Shown here piece after piece: positions 55,601-64,000 of a stretch of DNA of 64,000 nt. Made by a program: the position numbers and the translations under genes. Origin of the DNA: Maylandia zebra. Lineage: Eukaryota; Chordata; Actinopteri; Cichliformes; Cichlidae. The stretch is taken from positions 32,289,533 through 32,353,532 of the forward strand of contig NC_135170.1 of NCBI RefSeq assembly GCF_041146795.1. The letters run 5' to 3'. The first letter of the stretch is position 1. Every line of letters begins with the position of its first letter. The notes below the pieces were generated by a model. That model made no database searches and was not told the origin of the DNA. It saw only the letters and a list, made by a program, of their open reading frames with translations.

Positions 55601-58449
55601 TTTGATTTAAGTTTGAAGTTGTGAATTATTAGGCGCACGGGTACTTCAAGGATACTAACACAGGCAGCTGTAACCACTAAGTTCCTACTAGACTTCACCT
55701 CTTGAACCTCAGCCATTTAGGATACATCCTAAGCAAACATTGGTAACTTCTCTGTTACAATATTATATAGTTTTAGCAGTGCTGTTGGCGTTAATCTCGT
55801 TAAAATGATGTTAATGTCATGTTAGTGAGTTAGTGCAGATCACCCTGTGTGTGGGGCTGCACAGTGCATAGATTTTGGATAAACTTTTAATCAATTATTT
55901 AATTAATGCTTGATACACTGAATTATTTTGGAGACTGTATGTGTAGGTGAAGAGGAGCTTAAATGTGAGCATGACAGCAGGGTTTTCTCGTGCACCGGAA
56001 CTTAATATACCTGCTTATATCTCTTTCTCTTTTATGTTGTAGCACCAAGGAACAACCAACTCTGCTTCATCTGATGATGAAACTACAGAAGAAGATCCGA
56101 CTGTTAGTATTTTTCATTTGTTATTTTTTTACATATGGAAATGATGACATTTTGGTTCATTTCTACTACATTTAGCTTTTAAAGCATATTTCTGGCCTGT
56201 GTTACTAGGAGCAGTTTTTCTGTGGAGAGAAGAAGATATATGCTGGTTCCTCAGTCACAATGGGAGCCCTCCTCCTGCTCCTCCTGGCGTTCATTGTGAA
56301 GCACGGCTTGTCAAAAGCAGCATCCAGAGATCTCCTGCACCTCCTAAACTTGGTGGTACCCGGATGTGTTCCAAAGTCGCTTCGCTTTTTAAAAAAGCAT
56401 TCGACTGATTACAATGGAAAGACTGAGATTCACTTTTATTGCCCCAGGTGTACAAACTACCTTGGTGTGGATCCCGGTAATGAGTGTAGTGTGTGCCAGC
56501 AGAGCTTGAGCAGAAAATATCTGATCTTGAAGGCTTACTACTTCCTTGTAATGCCGCTCGAAATTCAGCTAAGAAACCTCCTTGCACGCGTCCACTCAAA
56601 GCTTGGGAAGCATTTCACGAGGGATGATTCCTTTTCTGATGTCCACACTGGAAACGAATACAAGAGTGAAAGACAAGACGGCAGTATTACACTCACCTTC
56701 AACTGCGATGGCTCGTCCGTGTTCAGCTCCTCAAAATACTCCATCTGGCCCATCCTGTGTACCATCAATGAACTACCGTATGTGGAACGGTGCAAAAACG
56801 TTCTGTTGCACACTTTATGGTTTGGCAAAGGAAAACCACAAGTTCAGAGTTTTTTGACTCCGTTCATTAACGAGCTTCAGAAACTGTCTGCTGCAGGGTT
56901 CTGTTGGAAAGATGAGATCGGCTCGGAGCATCACACCACGGTAACAGTTAAAATATGCACATGTGATGCGATAGCAAGAGCAATGGTGCAGAACTTTGAG
57001 CCGTTTAACAAAGAATTTGGTTGTGGTTTTTGCTACCACAAAGGTGAGATGGTTATAAAGGGCAGGGGTTTTACCAGAGTTTACCCGATACAGATGGACG
57101 GCTGTGATCTGAGACACATGCCTGAAACGGTGCAACTTGCTGAGTTAGTGATGGGAAATAGTTATGACCAGAGTCAAATGGGGGTTAAAGGTCCAAGTCT
57201 CCTGTTTCTTTTGCCGTCATTTGACATCATCAAAGGCTTTGTTCCAGATTACATGCACTGTTTTTGTCTGGGCGTTGTCCGTCAGTTCGTCAATCTGTGG
57301 TTCGACCCGCTTTATGCCAGCAAGGACTTCCATTTGACAGATGAGCATTTAAACGACCTGGACAGAGCCTTGTGTGAGATCCAGCCACCAAATGAAATCA
57401 GCCCAAGTCCCAGGAGCCTCAGTGAGAGGATGCATTGGACAGCTTGTGAGTGGAGAGCATTTGCTCTCCTCTATTCTCCTGTAATACTGAGGAATGTTTT
57501 GCCAGCAGTGTACTACAAGCACTGGATGCTTCTTCCTTGTGCCCTTCACGTCCTCCTCTCCCACTTTGCCACTCAGGATGAGCTCAACTGTGCAGAGTTG
57601 TGTCTGGTTCAGTTTGTAGCACAGATACCGTCTCTCTATGGACTCGAGCATTGTTCGTACGACTGCCATTTGTTGACGCATCTTACAGAAGGTGTCCGGA
57701 ACTGGGGGCTTTTGTGGGCCAATTCAGTCTTTGTTTTTCAAGACATGAACAGCAGACTGTTGCAGATGTACTCTGGTACGCAGTCAATTTCATTACAGAT
57801 TTTCAAGAATTTCTTTTCATATGAGAAAATAATAAGACAAGGAAGTGCTACCCTTCAGGACGCCAGCACAGAAATCAAAGACTTCTTCTGTTCCATGGCA
57901 AGTTGTGATCGTTTTACAAAGTCATTAAATTACATTGGAGAAGAGTTAGTGACTCTGGGAAGTGGCTCTCAGAGAGTTTTGACACCAAGAGAAATTGCAG
58001 CGTTGCAGAAGAATGAAACACTTTCGTGGTGCCAGCCACATCGTGACAGTGTAACTGAATATAAGCGTTGTGTTTATAAGAACATGCTGGTTACTAGTTT
58101 GGAGTGTAGTGGCACATTAAAAAGAAACAATTCAGTAATAGAAACGAGCAGTTGCTTTGCCGTGGTGGAGTCCTTGGTCGTTGTACCGAAACCCTGCAGC
58201 TGTGAAGGAAGGCCCGACTGCTCGTGCAGAGAACTGGTCTTTTTCTGCAAGCAGCTGCAGCGACTAACCAGACAGCCAACTATCCAGGACACACAGATCA
58301 ACACAAACATCGCCAAATTCCTTGTAAAAGTGAGGAACTCAAATGAACTGTGTGCAATAACATGCCAGGACATTGTTTCCAAATGTTTCATGATTAACCA
58401 CGTGGGTCAGTTATATGTCATGAGAATGCCTGTGTTTGAGACACATTAA
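52626..58449 (+). CDS. EnSpm/CACTA (TNP2/DUF4218-like) transposase-derived gene
   Basis: Exons in order are 52626-52682, 54215-54265, 54375-54458, 54553-54597, 54854-54925, 55017-55055, 56043-56102 and 56209-58449. All have GT/AG borders and all are phase 0. The seven small exons encode acidic Ser/Asp/Glu-rich pieces such as SSDDETTEEDPT. The last exon (746 residues) is uninterrupted. It has a zinc-ribbon-like CPRC..CSVC pair, the core NCDGSSVFSSSKYSIWPI, a CTCDAIARA..CGFCYHKG cysteine block, DYMHCFCLGVVR, and the DUF4218-like HLLTHLTEGVRNWGLLWANS. It ends with a Cys-rich CSCEGRPDCSCREL. These match animal EnSpm/CACTA transposases, which cut and paste DNA in the nucleus. An expected FE near the third catalytic acid reads FQ (Gln at 57739). 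No start codon lies in the first small exon; the HTH exon at 51132-51347 fits in phase. It may be a recent transposon or a domesticated gene. Confidence 0.8.
53460..53926. mobile_element. MITE-like repeat rich in GAGACCAAGACC
   Basis: Left end TTAGACTTGTAGTCAAGACC and right end GGTCTTGAGACATCCAACTC form imperfect inverted repeats. ACTGACA flanks both sides, a possible 7-8-bp hAT-like duplication. Inside are many AAGACCGAGAC-type repeats. There is no coding capacity. It lies in the intron after the first mini-exon. Confidence 0.6.
55177..55543. mobile_element. Truncated, inverted relative of the 32.6 kb MITE
   Basis: Starts TTA then GGCTACGTTCACACTGCAG, the same TIR. It continues with sequence that matches the reverse complement of 32930-33298 (for example CGACCCATATCCGATCATG and GAAACTGTTGGGAAGACAAC). 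The other half and TIR are gone. It sits between the sixth and seventh mini-exons. Confidence 0.85.
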
Positions 58450-58471
58450 AGTCTGTCATTTATGATTCATG

Positions 58472-58509
58472 TCAGACCTCTCTGAGCTTGGGTGCTCAGA
58501 GAGGTCTGA
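58472..58509. promoter_or_regulatory. Perfect 16-bp hairpin just after the transposase-gene stop
   Basis: TCAGACCTCTCTGAGC and its exact reverse complement are separated by six nucleotides (TTGGGT), 22 nt after the TAA. In RNA this gives a strong stem-loop in the 3' UTR. It could act in mRNA stability or 3' processing, or be a terminal palindrome of an old element. Confidence 0.6.
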
Positions 58510-58611
58510 GTGCACCTGTACATATGTTTGGTATGTAGCAGAAACTACCAGTGAAGGTCCTTCAATTTCATGTTTGTTTTATTCAACATCAAATTGTTAA
58601 TATCAGCTTTG

Positions 58612-58617
58612 ATTAAA
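58612..58617 (+). terminator. Variant polyadenylation signal of the transposase-derived gene
   Basis: ATTAAA about 165 nt after the stop codon. No AATAAA lies nearer. Confidence 0.4.
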
Positions 58618-58899
58618 AACTTGAATCTTTGAAAAATTGCCTTAAGTTTCAGAACATCTTTGTTTGTTTCTCTCATTTAGCTGTAATGACAGACACACAC
58701 ATGCTTTATGGATTCCATAAGTCTTTAAAATCACCATCATTATCGTTGTCATTAGATGGATCTGCACTGGTCCATGGGGAGTTGGGGCTATTTCCCCATG
58801 GACTAATGTAGAATGTGACTTCTTTCTACAATCACAGGAGTCACCCCCCTGGAACCCCTAAAGAAATCATATTTTGGAGAGTTCAGAATATCAGAGTAC

Positions 58900-59185
58900 A
58901 ACCCATGTAAAAAAGTTGTAGATTGATCTCAACAGAGCCATTCACTGAGAGAGTTTGAGAATCAAGGTGTACCAAAGCTGTTCGGGCAAATCTGTAGCTG
59001 AATTTAAATAATTCTGCAAAGAAAAGTGGGCCAGAATTCCTCCACAACAAAGTGACAGACTCATTGCCAGTTATCACAAACACTTTATTGCAGGTCTTTA
59101 AAGTTGGCAAAACCAGTTATTAGCTTTGGGGGGTAATTACTGTGTCACACAGGGCCAGGCAGGTTTAGATAGCTTTTTTACCTTG
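58900..59185 (+). mobile_element. Tc1-like 3' end relic
   Basis: Plus-strand remains of a transposase C-terminus: EKWARIPPQQSDRLIASYHKHFIAG-like residues at 59020-59095, then GTTSY-like, followed by the terminal repeat GGGGTAATTACTGTGTCACA and CAGGGCCAGGCAGG. It is the same family as the inverted copy starting at 60553, so the two face each other around the second HTH exon. Confidence 0.8.
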
Positions 59186-59804
59186 TCTGACATATTGTGT
59201 TTGTCTTGTGACTAAGATGAATGTCACATGTATGACCAGTTGAGTCATTCCACAGGCTGTTTTTTCACTGTGTAGCACGTTTGTATCCTGTGTATAACAC
59301 ACTGTGGTTTCTCCCTGTTTACATATGCTTTTCATGAACCCAGCCTCCCCCTCCTGAAAATGATCATTATCTGATAGAAGCAAAGTATTAAGGATTAAAA
59401 CAAAGTCATATCCCACTGCTGTTTTCACTTTTCATCTCATTTATTATAGAAAAAAATGTATGGGGTTCCATGAAAAACCTGACTTTTTTTTTTCTTGATT
59501 CCTTTAAATGACATGAGCAGAGACTACAGGTCAATAATTAAATTACTGGCCTGTCTTGGTTAATCTTTGCCAGTCAAGAAGAAAGGTCAAAGAGACTGTA
59601 ATAATAGTGGCTACAGTTTTTACTTTGTTGTTTTTAACACATTATTACGTTATTATAAAGCCTTCCCCTCCAAAAAAAACAAAACATTTTTTGCCTTTTT
59701 TTAGTTTTGTTTTTTTTTTTTTCAAGAAAAAACTATCCATTCACACTTCCGGTGCAGGGGGAAGCGCTTCCTGGTAGCTGAAACCCGTAATGAATACGTG
59801 AATC

Positions 59805-60119
59805 ATGCCTCGCAAAAACGAGCTTTCGGAAGCTTTACGATCGCAAATTGTTGATCTGCACAAAGCTGGAAAAGGTTATAAAATAATCGCACGCACTTTG
59901 GATATTCATCGCTCCACAGTTAGGAAAATTGTGTATAAATGGAAGCGATTCAGTACTGTGGCTACTCTGCCGAGAAGTGGGCGCCCTACAAAGACGTCTG
60001 CAAAGACAAAGATCAGCGAGGTAACCCTTAATTACTCTGCAAACAGCAAATCAAGCAGCCGTGTGTACAAAACTAGACGCCTGCAGCATCCAGATGAGCT
60101 TCTTAGCTCTGAACCCTGA
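59805..60119 (+). CDS. Tc1-type paired HTH exon, second copy
   Basis: This copy differs from the first (51132-51446) at only a few codons in the HTH region: HRST for HRNT, RKIVYKW for RDIVLKW, GRPT for GRPR. It keeps the same start context, the phase-0 donor GAG|GTAACC after codon 72 (60020) and the same downstream tail, plus a 45-bp segment after the stop that the first copy lacks. Upstream, 59744-59804 repeats the leader with ACTTCCGGT, and similarity continues to about 59630. I take it as the 5' exon of the second, tandem gene copy. No DDE domain follows. Loss of the hinge Arg (GRPT) may affect DNA binding. Confidence 0.6.
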   Translation: MPRKNELSEALRSQIVDLHKAGKGYKIIARTLDIHRSTVRKIVYKWKRFSTVATLPRSGRPTKTSAKTKISEVTLNYSANSKSSSRVYKTRRLQHPDELLSSEP

Positions 60120-60552
60120 TGAAAATAACGCTGCTTCACAGCTTTCGGATAACTGGTGTCAACTGGAAAGAAAAAAATATGGAAGTTATTATTTAGCGGC
60201 CAGTGGTGCCAGCTGTGTATAAGTGGGAGGTACGTGTCAAAGTAAGATCCGATTACGGTAGCCGGGAGTCTTCCTGCATTACACTGTAACAAATGATCGG
60301 CGCTATTCACCTACTCTGATGTTTCAATGTGGTAACATTGTATCCAAAAAAACCGCAAAACCTTCTGTCATTAAATGATTTCTACCGAAAGAAGCTTTGT
60401 TTAACTATTTGCTAGATACACTGAAAAAAATGTCTTTTTTAGTCATTATTACTATTATTCGCATACTTGTCACACGTTTAAGAACATCAAACAAATTAGA
60501 ATATTAGGCAAAGATAAATTGAGTAAAAACAAAGTGCAGTTTTTAAATGATG

Positions 60553-61290
60553 ATTTCATTTATTGAGGGAAAACACGGCCCTGTGTGGAAAAATAATTGC
60601 CCCCTAAACCAAGGGAGGTATATGATTGTGCCACCCTTGGCAGCGAGAACTGCATCCAAGCATTTGCAATAACTGGAAATGAGTCTTTCACTGTGGAGGA
60701 ATTTTGGCCCACTCTTTGCAGAATTGTTTTCATTCAGCAACACTGGAGGGTTTTGGAGCATCAAAGGCCATGCCAAAGCATCTCAGTTGGAATTAAGTCC
60801 AGACTTAGACTAGGTTGTTTTTTCTTTCTTTTTTTTTGCCCATGTAGCCCCAGACCATCACATTATCACCATCACGTTTGACTGTTGGTATGAAATTCTG
60901 TGTTAGTTTTACGCCAGATGTAAAGGAAATCAAACTTTTCAAAAAGTTCATCTTCTGTCTCATTAGTCCACAGAATCTTTTTTGGTCAGGAATGGTTTTC
61001 TCTTTGGAACTCTCCCATGGATGCCTTTTTTGCCCCGTCTCTTTCTTATTGTTGAATCATGAATGCTAGCATTAAGTGAGACAAGTGAGGCCTGCAGTTC
61101 TTTAGAAGTTGTTCTTTTGTGTGTGTGTGTGTTTCTTTTTAGTCTTTTTGAGTAATTTTGGTAGGACAAGAGAACAGTGAGAAGGTTTACCACTGTTCAA
61201 AGTTTCTCCATTTGTGGATGATGTCTCTCACTGTGGTTCACTGATGTCGCAAAGCCTAATAAATGGCTTTGTAATCCTTTCTGATGGTTG
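60553..61290 (-). mobile_element. Tc1-like element with large internal deletion
   Basis: The left terminus CGGCCCTGTGTGGAAAAATAATTGC (first bases near 60577) is the terminal repeat. On the minus strand the C-terminal end reads AAKGGTIIYL-like, and the N-terminal part reads TTSKELQASLVSLNASIHDS, then TIRKRRGKKGIHGRVPKRKP. These match a common fish Tc1-like transposase. A TG run (61118-61132) interrupts it, and the middle catalytic region is missing. Confidence 0.88.
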
Positions 61291-61631
61291 TCAGAAATAT
61301 TAAAATTACCTTGATATGTGAAACATATAAGTGTGACAAATCAGGAAGCCTTCTTTCTGATTTGTCACACTTACATGTTGGGAAGCATTTCACGAGGGAT
61401 TTTTTATATTTACATTTTCTAAGAGCCGGAATATCTCTGAATGTTGTTTGCAAATGTGTTTTTAAAGAGTGTGAATATATAATTATACCCTAAAAAGGCA
61501 TAAACTATTCTGAAAGTCATTTCAGTTCATTTCTTTTAGATTAAAAAGGAATTTTAATTAGATTAGCTACAAAATTTGAGTTATTTATTTTTGTCAGTTC
61601 ACCCCCTGTAATTAACCACAAAGACTTGCAC

Positions 61632-62223
61632 AAGGGGTCGTGGGGTCTTGTTCCCGAGTGATGGGAGAAGGGAGCCGGAGATCGACAGACGGATTGGTGC
61701 TGCGGCCGCAGTGATGCGGACGCTGCACCGGTCCGTCGTGGTGAAGAAGGAGCTGAGTGTAAAAGCGAAGCTCTCAATTTACCGGTCGATCTACGTCCCT
61801 ACCCTCACCTATGGCCACGAGCTGTGGCCGAAAGAACGAGATCACGGATACAAGCAGCGGAAATGAGCTTCCTCCGATGGGTGGCTGGCCTCTCCCTTAG
61901 AGATAGGGTGAGAAGTTCAGCCAGGGAGGGGCTCAGAGTAGAGCCGCTGCTCCTCCACATTGAAAGGAGCCAGCTGAGGTGGTTCGGGCATCTGACAAGG
62001 ATGCCTCCTGAGCGCCTCCTGAATGAGGTGTTCCGGGCATGCCCCACCGGGAGGAGGCCCCGGGGCAGACCCAGGACACGCTGGAGAGATTATATCTCTT
62101 GCTGGCCTGGGAACGCCTTGGTGTTCCCCCAGATAAGCTTGAGGAGGTGGCTGGAGAGAGGGAGGTCTTGGCTTCTCTGTTTAGGCTGCTGCCCCCGCTG
62201 CAGCCTAAGAAGATGGATGGATG
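61632..62223 (+). mobile_element. RTE-clade (Rex3-like) LINE 3' end with TSD
   Basis: Frames at 61648-61866 and 61824-62288 give the protein end EIDRRIGAAAAVMRTLHRSV, SIYRSIYVPTLTYGHELW, RIQAAEMSFLRWVAGLSLRD, HIERSQLRWFGHLTRMPPER and RRPRGRPRTRWRDYIS, with a frameshift near 61830. The end is a GATGGATG repeat. GACTTGCAC flanks it at 61623-61631 and 62224-62232 as a target duplication. The empty site survives in the first gene copy near 52303-52312. It is strongly 5'-truncated and young. Confidence 0.88.
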
Positions 62224-62297
62224 GACTTGCACTATATTGTTTCAGTAGTTATTGTGAAACACATGCACACAGAGAAATAACGAGGTGAACAGGATAT

Positions 62298-63270
62298 CCT
62301 GTGCCTCAATAATCCTCGAAGCTCAACTCTTCCACTCCAGCTTGTTAATCAACCAGGGACCCAGGCGGAGTTTGAATTCATTTGAAAGCCTGATGCTTCG
62401 CCTTGTCCTCCCTGGCTTAAAAACTCAAAAAACACTTTTATTTGCTGTTATCGATTGTCCACCTGGGCCTTACTCAGAGTTACTGTCTGAATTCTCAGAC
62501 AGTAGTGGGGAATAGATTTCATCACAGTCGATTTCTTTCTACAAGTGCTGCAACTAAGTATAAGGATATAATTCACCCACTGTTATCTTCTTCAACGCCT
62601 TGTGCCAACACAGTGCAGAGCAGGTACCTGAATGCTCCTCCCACAAAGGTCGATTATCTTGTTAATAGTTGTACTTCTTAACTGCGTACAACTTTAGATA
62701 CTGTAGCTCCACTGAAAAAGAAAGTACTTGCCTTCCTGGTATAACTCTCAAACGTGGACTTTAAAGCAGATAACTCATAAGCTGGAGGAAATGACGTCTC
62801 ACTAATCTGGAAGATTTATTGTAGAAGACCTGAAAAAATAGTTTGCTGCTTTATGAAAAGCTAGAACACCTTATTATTCATCACTGATTGAAGAAAATAA
62901 GAACCACCCTGGGCTTCTCTTCAGCGCTGTAGCCAGGCTGACAAAAAGTCAGAGCGCTGTTGAGCCAACCGTCCCTTTAACGTCAACTAGTAATGACTTC
63001 ATGAACTTCTTCATGAATTAAATTTTAACCATTAGAGAAAAAAAATTACTCAATCATCTCACAGATGTAACATGATCTACAGCTACAATTGATCTTTCTG
63101 AGCTAACTTCAGTAAATAATTCCTCCAAACCATCAACATGTCTTTTAGACCCTGTTGTTGGGGTTTTCTCTGTTTTCTTTGTATTATTTTTCTTATAGAG
63201 CACCTCGAGGCAACTGTTGTGGTGATTTGGCGCTATATAAATAAAATTGAATTGAATTAAATTAAATTAA
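62298..63270 (+). mobile_element. Rearranged L2/Rex1-like LINE
   Basis: An endonuclease-domain fragment (VIDCPPGPYSELLSEFSD near 62450) is followed by linker-region fragments (SLIEENKNHPG-like near 62880, VARLTKSQSAVEPTVP near 62930, ELTSVNNSSKPSTCLLDP near 63100). It then jumps to the 3' end AGCACCTCGAGGCAACTG, GGCGCTATATAAATAAAATT and a short ATTGA/ATTAA tail. Most of the reverse transcriptase is missing and frames are broken. The first gene copy keeps the uninterrupted site near 52375. Confidence 0.8.
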
Positions 63271-63547
63271 ATAACATGGGTGACATCATATTTCATGCAA
63301 CAACAAAGAGGGCACGTTACTTTTCCAGTCTCTAAAGATGCAGTATTGCCCAGGATTTCATTTTTATTTGTATGAAATTATTTTTTAATGTTTGATGCCC
63401 CCAAAGGTCTGGCTGTTCACATGATGGCTTCTTTTAATTAAAGAAATGTTAATCACGCTGCTGAAATCAATGACAAGTTGATATCTGAGGTGCAGCCAGA
63501 CATTAATGTTTACCATATGTCTTGATGCATCTTTTTCTGTTTCTTAG

Positions 63548-64000
63548 GTTGGTCATGGCCCTAGTGAGCCAAAAGACAGAGGAGATTCACACACTAAAAA
63601 GGTAAAAATTCATTAATGCAAGGACTGATGAACTTTGGGAGGAAAAATAGAAAGACAATATCATTCTATTTTTCAGTTAAAAAGCGAGAGAGACTCTACC
63701 GCTGTCCGCAGTGATGCACAGATTATATATTCCTGCTCATCTGATACTGAAGCTACAGATGATGATCCTGTGGTGTGTGAGCTCAGAATAAATTAAGCAT
63801 TTTCTGCTTTGTTTTTTTTCACAATATTAATATGATCATATGAAGACATTTATAGGTCATCCCTTCCTGTCATCTAGGCTGGACGTGCGTCTGCCGGACC
63901 ATCAAATAATAGAGGACAAGGTGTAGGCCTTAAAACGGTAAAACATCTTCATTTTTAAAGTTTGAAAACAAAAGAGCCCTCTAATTTTGTTTACTTGTTC
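63548..64000 (+). CDS. Second copy of the transposase-derived gene, partial
   Basis: Three mini-exons are visible before the window ends: 63548-63601, 63677-63772 and 63878-63937, all phase 0 with GT/AG borders. The first (VGHGPSEPKDRG) is clearly the twin of the exon at 52626 (VGNGSSEPKDRG), and flanking intron sequence matches too. The second (SSDTEATDDDPV) and third (AGPSNNRGQ) resemble the acidic and AGPSDIRGG-type cassettes of the first copy. The transposase exon, if present, lies beyond the right edge. With the HTH exon at 59805 this repeats the order seen at 51-58 kb. Confidence 0.7.

Noticed and set aside
1-64000. CRISPR arrays, operons or bacterial features
   Set aside because: The sequence is plainly vertebrate nuclear DNA with spliced genes; no spaced direct-repeat array is present.

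Overview
This window looks like nuclear DNA of a ray-finned (teleost) fish. Its genes are split into many small exons with consensus GT/AG borders. Introns and spacers are full of fish-type repeats: Tc1-like relics, hAT- and Harbinger-like MITEs, tRNA-derived SINEs, and LINE tails. A percomorph, perhaps a cichlid, is plausible, but the sequence alone does not fix the species.

Five protein-coding loci can be read exon by exon. (1) A plus-strand gene at about 8.1-13.4 kb encodes a small PRY-SPRY (B30.2) protein. (2) akt1s1 (PRAS40, mTORC1 inhibitor) lies on the minus strand at 15.8-20.5 kb, with 5' UTR exons up to about 22.5 kb. (3) tbc1d17 (Rab GAP) has 17 exons on the plus strand at 27.0-37.6 kb. 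(4) A D-type cyclin that best fits the fish/amphibian cyclin Dx (ccndx) has four exons at 43.0-44.4 kb. (5) nucb1 (nucleobindin 1) has 12 coding exons at 46.4-50.1 kb. akt1s1 and tbc1d17 are head to head, as in the human 19q13.33 neighbourhood, which also holds NUCB1. This is a conserved synteny block. Several of its products touch growth control or membrane traffic (PRAS40/mTORC1, Rab GAP, cyclin D, Golgi/ER calcium protein), but nothing here shows that they act together.

From 51 kb to the right edge the character changes. There is a gene built around a long intact EnSpm/CACTA-type (TNP2/DUF4218-like) transposase exon (56.2-58.4 kb). It is preceded by at least seven mini-exons of 39-84 nt, all in phase 0, encoding acidic Ser/Asp-rich pieces. 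Further upstream is an exon with a Tc1-type paired helix-turn-helix that carries the only obvious start codon and ends in phase 0 at a splice donor. The same arrangement (HTH exon, Tc1 relic, mini-exons) starts again at 59.7 kb and runs off the window, so the gene is tandemly duplicated. Two LINEs have since inserted into the second copy, and the first copy preserves both empty sites. This chimeric, duplicated transposase-derived gene is the best candidate for something undescribed.

The remaining sequence is intergenic or intronic. About twenty mobile-element relics could be assigned; the rest shows nothing I recognise. The left 8 kb is the least understood part. It holds two Tc1 relics, a SINE relic and some minus-strand exon-like stretches that I could not identify.
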